DNA of 64,000 bases. It comes from Candidatus Helarchaeota archaeon. Its GTDB lineage: Archaea; Asgardarchaeota; Lokiarchaeia; Helarchaeales; HEL-GB-A. The position numbers were made by a program, and so were the translations under genes. The stretch covers positions 25,481-89,480 of the forward strand of contig JABXJT010000011.1 of the NCBI GenBank assembly GCA_013375455.1. Direction: 5' to 3'. Position 1 is the stretch's first letter, and every line of letters starts with the position of its first letter. Positions 51,879 through 61,307 of the stretch are shown here, in pieces. A model generated the notes under the pieces. That model did no database searches. It was not told where the DNA came from and saw only the letters and a program-made list of their open reading frames with translations.

Positions 51879-52073
51879 ATGACAAAAAAATTCTCTGAAT
51901 TATCTCAGGAACACCAGGAAAAGTTTGTCGAATCTCTGATGGAAATCAAAAGCGAATCGGAGAAGTTCGTTATCGAGATTGTTAAGGGAACGAATATGGA
52001 ACTCACGCCTACTGTCAACTCTATTAAAAAACGAATAGAACAACTCGAAGAGTTTTTAATGAGCTCTTGTTAG
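51879..52073 (+). CDS. Small helical protein, 64 aa
   Basis: Helical, charged and probably coiled-coil (LMEIKSESEKFVIEIV, IKKRIEQLEEFL), starting ATG 51879 after GGAAGG and 26 bp after the longin gene. It is likely the third gene of the module. Function unknown. Confidence 0.6.
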   Translation: MTKKFSELSQEHQEKFVESLMEIKSESEKFVIEIVKGTNMELTPTVNSIKKRIEQLEEFLMSSC

Positions 52074-52099
52074 TATTTTTTAATTATGATTTAAGTGAT

Positions 52100-53590
52100 T
52101 TAATCCAAAATTGGATTGTTATAAAGGGTTTTCTGCGCTCTGGTCGTTCCGAAAACTTCCATTTTCACTATATTTTTCCAAGTTTGGTAGGAACTCCATC
52201 CAGTCATTATCCTATTCAAGTTGAAGATAAATGAAAGGCCACGACTTCGAATAGCACGTTTCAAAATTCCAAATTTCCCTCGTCCATAATAATTTAATGC
52301 ATAAAATCCACGAAAACAAAGGCGTTTCAAAGTCTTGGGAGGCAATTTATTCGTGCGGATCACCGGATTTAACCAATTATATTGGCTGTAATCCTCCGAA
52401 AGCACCAATCCTTTTTCTTTCATTTCTTCACATAAAACAGTCCCTGGAAAGGGCGTGAGGATCGTAAAACTAGCAAAATCTAGATCTAAATTTTCTGCAA
52501 CATATCGAATGGTATATAGTTCATCCTGCACCGTGGCATCCAAATTGGCTCCAATAATGGTATTCCCTAGAATAATTATGCCAGCATCATGGAGCGCCTT
52601 AATGCCCGCTTTCATCTGATCAAGCGTGGCGCCTTTATTAATACGTTTCAGGGTTTCTTCAGTAACGGCTTCAATTCCAACTAATACCAACCAAAATCCT
52701 GCTTGCCCCATTAATTTGATAACATCTGGATGTTTCCCCATCGAATCCAATCTACCTTGAAAGAAAAATCGTAATTTTGATGGAAGCGTCCTTTTCTTCT
52801 TTGCTTTAATAATTGCAATGCAGAGTTCTTTAACGCGTTTCATGCTGACAAGGATATTATCATCAATGAAGAACACGTCTGTGGTTTTTTTATTTTGACC
52901 AATTTCAATCAGTTCTTTCATGATTGATTGGACGGAGCGAAAGCGCCAAGTTCCGCGATAGACAATATGTGTTGAACAGAATTTACAGCGGTTCATGCAC
53001 CCTCGGGAGGTCTCAATGGAATCAATCACCATGTGAAACATTCCATAGTTTCCATTTTTAGGTCTCAGATGGCGTGCAGGAAATTTCAACTCATCTAAAT
53101 TCTTTATAAATTTTCTATCTGGATTATGAATATAGGATCCATTTGATTTATAGGACAATCCTATTATATCAACCGGACTTCCTTTTTCCACTAACTCCTT
53201 AAAAGTTAATTCGCCTTCGCCACGGACCACAATATCCGCACCTTTATCCAAGGTATCTTCTACAGCTAAAGTAGGATGCCATCCCCCTAAAACCACGGTA
53301 GATCCGAGTTTTTTAGCAATTTTAGCAACTTTCATCACCGAAACAATTGCACTCGTTACAGGAACTGTCAGTCCTACTAAATCTGGGTTGAAATCTTGAA
53401 TTCTCTTCTTAATTTGCCCTAAAGTTAAATTTTCTGCCTTTGCATCGAGGATTTTGATTGTCAGTCCTGGGATATCTTCAATGTACGCCGCAAGATACTC
53501 TAGCGCAAGGGATGGGAATGCAGCATCATAAAAATCGTACCCTACTGTCTTATAGTTGTTCTTGATAAGTAGCACGCGCGAAAATTCCAT
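52100..53590 (-). CDS. B12-binding radical SAM enzyme
   Basis: 496 aa. N-terminal cobalamin-binding Rossmann domain (residues 1-140, with PDLVGLTVPVTSAIVS and GGWHPTL) precedes a radical SAM barrel with CMNRCKFC near residue 205 binding the 4Fe-4S cluster. Class B methylase/cyclase layout, as in BchE, P-methylases and protein methylases. It lies 2 kb from mcrG on the same strand but with two convergent genes between. Some B12 radical SAM enzymes methylate McrA residues, so this is a candidate MCR modifier, though an unrelated natural product or lipid role is equally open. Confidence 0.85.
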   Translation of the reverse strand: MEFSRVLLIKNNYKTVGYDFYDAAFPSLALEYLAAYIEDIPGLTIKILDAKAENLTLGQIKKRIQDFNPDLVGLTVPVTSAIVSVMKVAKIAKKLGSTVVLGGWHPTLAVEDTLDKGADIVVRGEGELTFKELVEKGSPVDIIGLSYKSNGSYIHNPDRKFIKNLDELKFPARHLRPKNGNYGMFHMVIDSIETSRGCMNRCKFCSTHIVYRGTWRFRSVQSIMKELIEIGQNKKTTDVFFIDDNILVSMKRVKELCIAIIKAKKKRTLPSKLRFFFQGRLDSMGKHPDVIKLMGQAGFWLVLVGIEAVTEETLKRINKGATLDQMKAGIKALHDAGIIILGNTIIGANLDATVQDELYTIRYVAENLDLDFASFTILTPFPGTVLCEEMKEKGLVLSEDYSQYNWLNPVIRTNKLPPKTLKRLCFRGFYALNYYGRGKFGILKRAIRSRGLSFIFNLNRIMTGWSSYQTWKNIVKMEVFGTTRAQKTLYNNPILD

Positions 53591-53709
53591 TAGTTTACAC
53601 CAGAATAACTAATTCCCATACCAATTTTTTTTTAACAATATAAAACTATTTTTATATAGAAGATTCCCTATAATTAAATCCATTTTAAAAAAAAAGGAAG
53701 GCGAATTAA

Positions 53710-54765
53710 ATGCCAGTAAAGACTCCAAATCCGGATGATGTTTTTGATAAATGGATCAATAAGATGAGAGCCAAAGATTTAGAGAAAAAATTCAAGGTCA
53801 AAGGCGTACCATTCTCCAAAACGAACATATCTTCTTCAGAATCTGTAAAAGAGGTTCAAAAATTTACCGCATTTTATTTTCAATCAGAGAAGAAAGTTAC
53901 TACTCCAACAACTGCTGAAGAAAAATTTACTGATGTTAAGGGCGTTGGCAAGGTGAAATTCTACGATTTCACCGCAGCTGTCGATAGCGAAACTTGGAAG
54001 GACAAATCGAAAGTCCCTCTCTTCGACACGCTCAAGCCTGATAATTGCCCAAAATGCAAGGGTACTGGATATATAAATTGTAAGAAATGTAAGGGCGATC
54101 GCTTAGTACCCTGCAAGAAATGCAAGGGAAAAGGGGCGGTACAATGTAAGGATTGCGATGGAACGGGATCAAAAGAAGTACAAGTCAACATTCTGAAGAA
54201 TGGCAAGGAAAAAATTAAGAAAAAAATTAAATATAACTGTCCAACATGCTTCGGAACTGGTAAACTTGAGTGTAACGTATGTGGTGGGACTGGGAAAATT
54301 CCCTGCCCAGATTGCAAAGCTAATGCAAGATATAGATGCGATAAATGCAAGGGAGTCGGACATTTCTACAAGTATTCTCTCGGATTTGTACCTTTTAAGA
54401 AAACTTCAGCTGAAATCCCACATTTATTCTTCAGACCTGACGTTGAAAAGGAACTGGGCTATCGTTTATCTAACGCTATTTCACAGGTAGAAGGAATCAG
54501 AATCAATAATGTTAATAAATTAAATGAAAGTGATGTGATAGCCCAATTAGGATATGAATTAGATGGCAATACTAAGAAATTGATGCAAGCCGCGAGAAAA
54601 TCTTTTGAAAACCTACAGAAAAGTGAAATGGATAAACCTCACTACCCCATCTATATATTCCCAATTCTAGAATTAGATATAGTGACTCCTCAGAATAAGA
54701 AATTTAAAATGTTCAGTATAGGGAGCGATATGGGATATACTGTTTTGGATCGAGGATTCAAATAG
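53710..54765 (+). CDS. DnaJ-type zinc-finger protein without J domain
   Basis: 351 aa. Residues about 112-216 contain eight CxxC motifs, most as CxxCxGxG (CPKCKGTG, CKKCKGKG, CKDCDGTG, CPTCFGTG, CNVCGGTG, CDKCKGVG), the cysteine-rich repeat of DnaJ. There is no J domain, so it cannot act as a DnaK cochaperone in the normal way. The N-terminal 100 residues and the C-terminal 130 residues have no recognised family. It is co-directional with the QueG-like gene 13 bp downstream. Confidence 0.75.
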   Translation: MPVKTPNPDDVFDKWINKMRAKDLEKKFKVKGVPFSKTNISSSESVKEVQKFTAFYFQSEKKVTTPTTAEEKFTDVKGVGKVKFYDFTAAVDSETWKDKSKVPLFDTLKPDNCPKCKGTGYINCKKCKGDRLVPCKKCKGKGAVQCKDCDGTGSKEVQVNILKNGKEKIKKKIKYNCPTCFGTGKLECNVCGGTGKIPCPDCKANARYRCDKCKGVGHFYKYSLGFVPFKKTSAEIPHLFFRPDVEKELGYRLSNAISQVEGIRINNVNKLNESDVIAQLGYELDGNTKKLMQAARKSFENLQKSEMDKPHYPIYIFPILELDIVTPQNKKFKMFSIGSDMGYTVLDRGFK

Positions 54766-54777
54766 GTGTTTTAAGCA

Positions 54778-55638
54778 ATGGGCGATTACGACCTAGAACT
54801 TACCGAACAAATTAAAAAAATAGCGCTCAAACTAGGTGCAGACCTAGTAGGAATTGCAGATGCGGAAAAAGCTTCTGGGTCATCCCAAGGGCATGCAAAC
54901 CCAAATAAAATCGTCTCTGATGCAAAATCTGTCATTATCCTTGCCTTAAAATATCCTGATAGCGCCGTAGATTCTAAACATGAAGATGATCTCATCCATG
55001 CGAATTATGTGAAAGTTCAGCAAGGTATGAATGACGAGCTAATGCGAATTGCAATTCGGATAACTAGATCACTGGAGAAACTTGGGTATGATGCGAGTCC
55101 TATTGCTCCAGACATTCCACGTGAAGAAACTCGAAACATTTGGACGGGAATTCTTTCGTTAAGATACCTGGCTCAACTAGCTGGATTGGGTGATATCGGC
55201 TTAAGCAACCTACTTCTAACTCCAGATTGGGGTCCTCGGGTCCAACTCGGCGCAATTCTAACGGATGCACCCTTAAAGCCTGATGGACCCAAACATGCTG
55301 AAAAAATTTGCAAAAAATGCCAAAAATGCGTTGAAGCTTGCCCTACTCGTGCGTTCGATCCTGAAAATTATCCGCCATTTAATTACAATCTCAACAGGTG
55401 TCTTTGGGCTACTCAAGGATGGGCCCGCTTAACGAAAGTTCATGAACCCCCACCTGATTGGGTTGAGGCAAAACCTTCTGCAAATATCATGATCCCGAAG
55501 TATGAAGAGAAATATCCACAGATTCGTATTTTTGAGGGGTGGTCGAACCGATTAGGGGATTTCCCACAATGTAATGTTTGTTTAGCTGTTTGTCCTGTCG
55601 GTAAAGAAGGTTACCAAAAACGGGTATCTGGAGAATAA
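54778..55638 (+). CDS. QueG-like 4Fe-4S oxidoreductase
   Basis: 286 aa in the epoxyqueuosine reductase / reductive dehalogenase-like iron-sulfur family. It has a QueG-type N-terminal region (GADLVGIADAE) and a central GLGDIGLSNLLLTPDWGPRV. Two 4Fe-4S motifs follow (CKKCQKCVEACP near residue 178 and CNVCLAVCP near residue 265). QueG needs cobalamin. Here the length and motif order fit the DUF/iron-sulfur subgroup that also contains unknown archaeal enzymes, so the reaction is uncertain. It converges on mcrG. Confidence 0.75.
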   Translation: MGDYDLELTEQIKKIALKLGADLVGIADAEKASGSSQGHANPNKIVSDAKSVIILALKYPDSAVDSKHEDDLIHANYVKVQQGMNDELMRIAIRITRSLEKLGYDASPIAPDIPREETRNIWTGILSLRYLAQLAGLGDIGLSNLLLTPDWGPRVQLGAILTDAPLKPDGPKHAEKICKKCQKCVEACPTRAFDPENYPPFNYNLNRCLWATQGWARLTKVHEPPPDWVEAKPSANIMIPKYEEKYPQIRIFEGWSNRLGDFPQCNVCLAVCPVGKEGYQKRVSGE

Positions 55639-55656
55639 TTTTTTTTACTTTTTTTT
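55639..55656 (+). terminator. Poly-T terminator between QueG-like gene and mcr operon
   Basis: Two runs of eight T separated by AC (55639-55646 and 55649-55656) follow directly after the QueG-like stop. U-runs terminate archaeal transcription without a hairpin. The site overlaps the end of mcrG on the other strand. Confidence 0.6.
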
Positions 55657-56533
55657 AAATGTCAGTTGCTTTTTCAGGATTCCAGCCCGCTAATACTCGT
55701 CCTTTCTGTATTCGATTGATAGTTAGTAAGATTTCCGTGCGTGATTTATACATTTCCGTGTCCCAACGATAGGTGACATCGAAATCCACTAATTCCTCCT
55801 CCGTGAAAGGTCGTCCAACAGAAATGGGCTTGTCCAAGATGTGCGCGTGCATGTTCTTAACGTATGTCACTTCATTGGTTTCTTTGTTTAAGACGTACCG
55901 CCGCCGTGCATCAAACATGAGGCCATTTTCATCCAATCGCAAGGCGTGTCCATGAACCGTGATGCCCCGGATCGCGGTTCTCGCCGGATCGAAGAGTTCC
56001 GTTTCCATTAAGACTTTTGTAGCGGCTTCGAGGTCCCTCTCTCGCAGCTCCATTATTTCTCGCCCTGAATAAATGACAGTGTCTACTCCCCTGAATCGCA
56101 TAAAATAAAATCGTGCCCGTAACCAAGGTGCAAAGGGTGGCCTCCAAAAACTATCGGTGAATTGGACGAAACGAATGCGATCGCCAGCACGAGCTCCTGG
56201 GGTGGGTTTTACTATATCCTTTATTGGATCGTAATCTTCTATCAATTCATCTAATGGTGGATGCACGCTCTTATACAAGCTTCCGGGGAGACGATGCCCA
56301 AGGAGCAATACAATGGAGTCATCCGGTAAATCTCGTAGTTTAATTAGACGTTTCTCAGGATTTAGAATTTTACGACGACGTTCGGAAACCTTACCCATTC
56401 CTGGGTAAATTTGTTTTTGATAGGTTGTTTCTGTGATAACTTCTTCTTCTTTTACGACTTCCTTCTTCTTTTTACGTTTTAATTTTGAAAGGTCAATCTC
56501 TTCTTCGCCAATTTCATCAAATTCTTCTGCCAT
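55655..56533 (-). CDS. mcrG: Alkyl/methyl-coenzyme M reductase gamma subunit
   Basis: 292 aa, longer than the usual 250-260 because of a charged N-terminal extension (residues 1-40, KKKKK-rich). Family landmarks are LGHRLPG, SVHPPLDE and VHGHALRLDENG, with the C-terminal YKSRTEILLTINRIQKG. Gamma subunits help form the F430 pocket of the alpha2-beta2-gamma2 enzyme. It is the last gene of the mcr operon, 11 bp after mcrB. Sequence is divergent from methanogens. Confidence 0.95.
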   Translation of the reverse strand: MAEEFDEIGEEEIDLSKLKRKKKKEVVKEEEVITETTYQKQIYPGMGKVSERRRKILNPEKRLIKLRDLPDDSIVLLLGHRLPGSLYKSVHPPLDELIEDYDPIKDIVKPTPGARAGDRIRFVQFTDSFWRPPFAPWLRARFYFMRFRGVDTVIYSGREIMELRERDLEAATKVLMETELFDPARTAIRGITVHGHALRLDENGLMFDARRRYVLNKETNEVTYVKNMHAHILDKPISVGRPFTEEELVDFDVTYRWDTEMYKSRTEILLTINRIQKGRVLAGWNPEKATDI

Positions 56534-56544
56534 TTCATCTTACC

Positions 56545-57942
56545 TCATACTTTATCCTTAATACTTAAGGCTGCTTCGGCAGCTTTTCTGTGTGGTTCTG
56601 AAAACAGAGGAATTACCTTCCGAAGCTTCAGATAATTTCCCGAGGTCATTTTGGGGGCAAAAATTTGAGTGCCTGCATCTAAGCACATTGCAGCTGCAAC
56701 GCAAGGGGTCATAAATCCGCTCGTATGTCTTGTAATAACATGGTCCATAGTGAAGGCGCCAGGACCTGCACCACCATAGATAGAATGCGTATAGAAAGAG
56801 AAACCTAAGGCGGTACCCATTAATCTCCCGGCATCGGGATCGGGTAACCCACCAGACGCGAACGACAGAAGGTCACTAAATAATGAAAGGGCGGCACTGA
56901 CACCTTGGGCTGCGCGTGATGCACCGATATTCACGCACACGGCAGCTAGAGCTCCCGCAACACTGTATGCATTCCATAATGGATAATCCTTTGTAGAATA
57001 CATGCGATAGCCTGATGGCTGCACAACCGGATACTTATCACTCTTTAAGTAGAGAAGCCCATCTTTAAGAGCCCGTTTCACTAGACCAAACACTACATCA
57101 CCCACTGTACCCTCTGCATTTTCTTTAATCAAATCTAGGACTAAATTATTAGCGTTAAAACCTTGATAAACCATTCCAAGTAGGTGGTAACGTTCAAACC
57201 AACCTAATGAGTTTCCCATTTCATATTGTCCAGCTTGCTCTAAGATTGATGCTAACGCAACAGAATCTAAGGTGCGATATTTGGAAAGGGCTACTACATG
57301 ATTAATCATCATAGAACGGAATAGAGTTCCTATCCCTTCTTCCATTTGAGGTGGACGCATAAAGGCGAATATAGGACAATTTGAACCAAATTCCCGAGTT
57401 TGTGGAAACCGTCCAAATATTCCTGTTTTTATTAAGGCACAACCATCCGCATCTTCTTCAATGTCCACGTCAAAAATTTCAGTAATTGCTTGTGCAAGCG
57501 CCACACCTGTTATTGTAAAAAGTGGTGCGCTTGAGGCTGCAAGATCAATTCGCCGTTCTGGTAGTGTAACCACCAACATTTTTCCATCTGGAAGCATCTG
57601 CACATCTGCGTTGCTACTGCCTCCATCAAAATTCTCATTTACTGAAATAATTTCTTTCATTCTTTCAGCAATTTCAGGTGCTGCTTTAATAATGTTCCAT
57701 TTTCGAACATATTGTCCAAGTTGTATCTCATCCTTGCGGAGTGCTGTCATTTCGCCATAGCGTCCCTGATGATAGTTTTGTGATAGTTGTTCTAGTGAGA
57801 CGAAGGCAGTCCTCTTGATGAACCGTATTATTTTTGCTATATATGGATTATAGAGCGGGGAGAAGGCTTTCAGCGGGATATTTTTAGCTATGCATTCGTT
57901 CTCATCGTTATAAACATCAATTACATCATTCTTCAATTTCAT
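56545..57942 (-). CDS. mcrB: Alkyl/methyl-coenzyme M reductase beta subunit
   Basis: 465 aa (ATG 57942; an in-frame GTG lies three bases upstream). The active-site block YGGAGPGAFTMDHVITRH and the following PCVAAAMCLDAGTQIF match McrB. The Phe and Tyr that line the cavity in methanogen McrB (F361, Y367) appear conserved as F in FSFYTHSIY and Y in SIYGG. It lies 9 bp after the SCP2-like gene. Beta is divergent elsewhere, consistent with an alkane-using ACR. Confidence 0.95.
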   Translation of the reverse strand: MKLKNDVIDVYNDENECIAKNIPLKAFSPLYNPYIAKIIRFIKRTAFVSLEQLSQNYHQGRYGEMTALRKDEIQLGQYVRKWNIIKAAPEIAERMKEIISVNENFDGGSSNADVQMLPDGKMLVVTLPERRIDLAASSAPLFTITGVALAQAITEIFDVDIEEDADGCALIKTGIFGRFPQTREFGSNCPIFAFMRPPQMEEGIGTLFRSMMINHVVALSKYRTLDSVALASILEQAGQYEMGNSLGWFERYHLLGMVYQGFNANNLVLDLIKENAEGTVGDVVFGLVKRALKDGLLYLKSDKYPVVQPSGYRMYSTKDYPLWNAYSVAGALAAVCVNIGASRAAQGVSAALSLFSDLLSFASGGLPDPDAGRLMGTALGFSFYTHSIYGGAGPGAFTMDHVITRHTSGFMTPCVAAAMCLDAGTQIFAPKMTSGNYLKLRKVIPLFSEPHRKAAEAALSIKDKV

Positions 57943-57950
57943 CACCTAGT

Positions 57951-58448
57951 TTAAGGATGCCCAATGGGCCAAGCTTTAGCTCTAGGGACTAATTCGCGCC
58001 CATGTGCAACGTCCATTAAATCTTTCAAATCATACCCACTTACAATATTTCCAATTAGCCACCCTGCCCCTTGAAAAAGTGGGTCCATGATATCTAAATC
58101 ACCACGCAGAACCCGTACCAAGTCATAATATTTTATATGAATAACAAGATCTGGTTCCACGTCCGGTCTACCTTCACGTACATCAGTGGGGGAGAGGATG
58201 ATCCGAGCATATTCATTTCCACGTTTGGGATGCTCAGCTTCAATAACAATGGTACGAGGTAAAAACCGTGAAGATACTTCGACACACTTGGCACAAGGGA
58301 CTACCTTATTGATAATAAAATCATGAATCATTTGATAAGTAGACGGCTCTTGGTCTGGATCTTCTGGTGGAAATAACCACTCTTCTTCAAACCACCATTG
58401 TCCTTCTAATACTGTATATTTATATCCTTCATCATTCTCTTCTGGCAT
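57951..58448 (-). CDS. SCP2-like small protein inside the mcr operon
   Basis: 165 aa. Residues about 60-150 follow an SCP2 (sterol carrier protein 2)-like pattern: IILSPTDVREGRPDVEPDLV, DLVRVLRGDLDIMDPLFQG and then the DLKDLMDVAHG end. It has an acidic N-terminus and a CAKC pair near residue 54. It sits between mcrB and the A2 ATPase. SCP2 folds bind hydrophobic ligands, which would suit handling of alkyl-CoM or alkane, but this is inference. No mcrC or mcrD gene occupies this position. Confidence 0.6.
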   Translation of the reverse strand: MPEENDEGYKYTVLEGQWWFEEEWLFPPEDPDQEPSTYQMIHDFIINKVVPCAKCVEVSSRFLPRTIVIEAEHPKRGNEYARIILSPTDVREGRPDVEPDLVIHIKYYDLVRVLRGDLDIMDPLFQGAGWLIGNIVSGYDLKDLMDVAHGRELVPRAKAWPIGHP

Positions 58449-58470
58449 GTGTAATGCCCTTCTTTAACAA

Positions 58471-60087
58471 TCATTTCTTAGATTCGATTTCTTTAAAATA
58501 ATCAATTACTTCGGCAGGTTTGCCCACCTTTAATATTTTTCCATCTTTCATCATTGCTGCTCTGTCACAAGCAGCTAAAACGAAATCAATATCATGGCTA
58601 ATTATGATGTAAGTTTGCTTTAATAGATCTCGAGAGGTGAATATTGACCGAACAATCTCCATTCGTGTAAGTGGATCTGCCGTGCCAGTTCCTTCATCTA
58701 GGAAACAAATCCGGGGTTCTTTAATTAGAATTCTCGCAATTGCGACCCTATGACGTTCTCCTTCTGAAGTTTCGTCTGGAAATTTATATAAAATATTCTC
58801 GATCTCGGCATTCGTAAAATTCACTGCTTTTAAGGCCTCATACGCTTTATTTGTTTTTAATTCTTCTGGAATCGCATATTCAATCGCTCCAGTAAGATTT
58901 TCTAATACAGTTCTATGTGGGTATAATGCATATTCTTGGTGTAAGACTCCCATGTATCTTGTTGCCCGTCCCTTTTCGCCTGGACCGGGAATTGACATAT
59001 CGACCCACTCATCTCCAAGTCGAATACGAATTTGCCCTTGGGTTATGGTTTTTAACCCCGCCATCATGTGTGCAAGACTTGTTTTGCCGGATCCGGATAA
59101 CCCGACCAAGCCAAATATCTCATTCTCATAGATGTCTAAATCAACTCCATCGACGGCTTTAATGATCCCACGATCAAATGTATAATACCATTTCACGCAA
59201 TTTTTTACTGAAATTAATGTTTTTTCAAATGTCCGTTCAGGTGCTTCGACCTGTTCCACTTTACTCATGAACTCCTTCGCAACTTTATCCGAACTATCAT
59301 GAAGTACAATTTTTCCATCTTCTAATAAAATAGCTTTATCCGTTAATTCTTGTACGGCGTACGGCCAATGGGATGTAACTATCAAAGTCAGTTTATCCTT
59401 TTTGACAGCATCATTCATTACTTTGTGAATGGCAGTACTAGTTAAGACATCTAAAGTTCCCGTAGGTTCATCAGCAAGAAATATCAGTGGGTTTTTGGCT
59501 AGAGCCATTGCAAACACTACTCGTTGTTTTTCACCACCTGATAGATCTCGCGCGATATGTAAAGCTCGATGCCCCATCTTGACTTTAGTCAGGAGGGTAG
59601 CTGCTTTACCGGCGCGTCTTTTCTCCGGAACATTGGCGCGTTCCAAGGCATCACTTATATTCGCAAGTACAGGTAATTCCCCGAATAATGCAAAAGTGCG
59701 TTGGAGCATGATTGCAATTCGGTTATACAGTGCTCGATAAATGGCAGAATTCTTGGAGGCTTCTTCCCAGAAATCCAATTGCTTTAAGTCAAGTGTTTCT
59801 CCACAATTTGGACATTTTGTTCCAGCAAGTGAAGGATAATTTACATATAAGCAAGCTTGATTTGAACAAGCAGAGATACGATACGTTACAGTTCCTTTCG
59901 TTGGACGATATTCTGGGGTGCCCCGTAAAGCGTGCATCAAGGCGCTTTTTCCTGATCCACTCTTTCCTAACATCCCAAAAGGTTGTCCTTCCTTTATTGT
60001 AAAGTTAATATCCTGGTAAGCAGGTTCTCCTCGTTCAAATTCCTTAAATAGTCCTTTTACAATGATAAAATCCTTAGATTCGGTCAA
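58471..60087 (-). CDS. atwA: Component A2 ATPase (MCR activation)
   Basis: About 538 aa from TTG 60087, 13 bp after the previous stop and with GGGGA upstream; the longer frame to 60147 would overlap that gene by 47 bp. Two ABC ATPase domains: Walker A GKSGSGKS and GLSGSGKT, signature LSGGEKQR in the first and SEGERHRVAIA in the second, Walker B FLADEP and CFLDEG. A zinc-ribbon-like insert (CSNQAC, CPNCG) lies in the first domain, as in methanogen A2. A2 supplies ATP for reductive activation of the Ni of F430. In methanogens I know, it is unlinked to mcr. Confidence 0.92.
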   Translation of the reverse strand: MTESKDFIIVKGLFKEFERGEPAYQDINFTIKEGQPFGMLGKSGSGKSALMHALRGTPEYRPTKGTVTYRISACSNQACLYVNYPSLAGTKCPNCGETLDLKQLDFWEEASKNSAIYRALYNRIAIMLQRTFALFGELPVLANISDALERANVPEKRRAGKAATLLTKVKMGHRALHIARDLSGGEKQRVVFAMALAKNPLIFLADEPTGTLDVLTSTAIHKVMNDAVKKDKLTLIVTSHWPYAVQELTDKAILLEDGKIVLHDSSDKVAKEFMSKVEQVEAPERTFEKTLISVKNCVKWYYTFDRGIIKAVDGVDLDIYENEIFGLVGLSGSGKTSLAHMMAGLKTITQGQIRIRLGDEWVDMSIPGPGEKGRATRYMGVLHQEYALYPHRTVLENLTGAIEYAIPEELKTNKAYEALKAVNFTNAEIENILYKFPDETSEGERHRVAIARILIKEPRICFLDEGTGTADPLTRMEIVRSIFTSRDLLKQTYIIISHDIDFVLAACDRAAMMKDGKILKVGKPAEVIDYFKEIESKK

Positions 60088-60100
60088 TTTCTTCCCCGCT

Positions 60101-61300
60101 TCAATCTTCGTCCTTTTTAATATATTTAGTCTCCAAGCCATGTCCAATACTTATGAGGTTTGATTCATCAAACTTCTCATATTTCTTGTCAAAGGTAATA
60201 TTTGTGAAAAAGCCATTGAATACATCTTCTTCTTTCAACCCTAAATCCCAATAGTAAATTCGGGGCCCCTTCACTTTTTCATAATTATAACCGAACGGTC
60301 TTACTTCATGATTTAGAATCATTTCAGGTGAAGGTATCCCCTCTTCCCACATATCAAGGATAGTTTCTTTGATGGGAGCCACTTTATTAAAGGACTCAAG
60401 GTTCATTATATATTGAAAATACATCTGGGCATCTGTTAGCAGTCCAGAAATGCGTTTTATCCAAATTGGTCGTGGTAAACGTGTCAATTGATAAAAGATG
60501 GGGGGCCAAGGTTCATAGAACTGCACGGTATCTGCTTTTTTCAAAGGTTCAAGAAAAGGGTATTCTTTAGAATGGTCCTTATAAAATCCTGGTCCCCATT
60601 TATGGACGTTAATACCTTCCCACAACCATGAATATTCGCTATAATTGGATGGAAGTGCACCATTATTTGATCCTGCACTTAGAAGGAAAATGCATGTATT
60701 ATACGCCGAATTTGCATGCTCTGGATCTTGTTCATTTCGAATGTCTTTTAAAATATCACATACTCTATCTGCTGCCTCGTGGAAATTGGGGATCTCTTTG
60801 GGAATGTCTTTTAGTTTTGTTCCCAATTTCATATGCCTTTTTTCAAGTAATTCGTCGCCAGGTTTTATATACCAGTAGTTCGTAGCCAGTCCTTGTTCAA
60901 AATGGAAGTTGATCGCGAATAGAATCTCTTTATCCGCATCATGCGCGGCCATAAACGTGACATCCGCCGAATTTCCATAAATCAACCGGATTGCTCCTTG
61001 CTGAAGGTCAGCTCGAACTGCGAGGACTGGAGGTAAAATCCAGAAAGAAACTACTTCATTGGGGTTTTTTAGGGATCCATCTTGAATTTTCTTGGCGAGG
61101 GTAATTGCTTCTTCCATCCGCATGACCAATTCTTCAAGAATCTGATCTACGAACTGGTCATAACTATCCCAGAAAACTTCCCAGCCGCCACCTTTTTTTA
61201 TCAAGCGCCAATGAAAATCACAAAAAGGAAGATAGGGTTTGGAATACATGAAGTCTGGTATCGCATCGTAAACTTCTTTATCAGTAGGCAAAAGAACCAC
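60101..61300 (-). CDS. Unknown 399-aa protein in the mcr operon
   Basis: Starts GTG 61300, seven bases after the mcrA stop, and ends just before the A2 gene. No family recognised. It has many aromatic residues (for example PFCDFHWRLIKKGGGWEVFWDSYDQF at 26-51 as a landmark) and conserved-looking blocks with SFWILPPVLAVRAD and LLSAGSNNGALPSNYSEYSWLWEG. Cysteines are few, and there is no signal peptide, TM segment or obvious nucleotide-binding loop. Its place between catalytic and activation genes suggests a dedicated role in maturing or modifying ACR, or in CoM or alkyl handling. Confidence 0.75.
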   Translation of the reverse strand: MVLLPTDKEVYDAIPDFMYSKPYLPFCDFHWRLIKKGGGWEVFWDSYDQFVDQILEELVMRMEEAITLAKKIQDGSLKNPNEVVSFWILPPVLAVRADLQQGAIRLIYGNSADVTFMAAHDADKEILFAINFHFEQGLATNYWYIKPGDELLEKRHMKLGTKLKDIPKEIPNFHEAADRVCDILKDIRNEQDPEHANSAYNTCIFLLSAGSNNGALPSNYSEYSWLWEGINVHKWGPGFYKDHSKEYPFLEPLKKADTVQFYEPWPPIFYQLTRLPRPIWIKRISGLLTDAQMYFQYIMNLESFNKVAPIKETILDMWEEGIPSPEMILNHEVRPFGYNYEKVKGPRIYYWDLGLKEEDVFNGFFTNITFDKKYEKFDESNLISIGHGLETKYIKKDED

Positions 61301-61307
61301 CTACTTG

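Noticed and set aside
60088..60147. Extension of the A2 ATPase to 60147
   Set aside because: It would overlap the upstream gene by 47 bp; TTG 60087 has a ribosome site and starts just before the first ABC domain.
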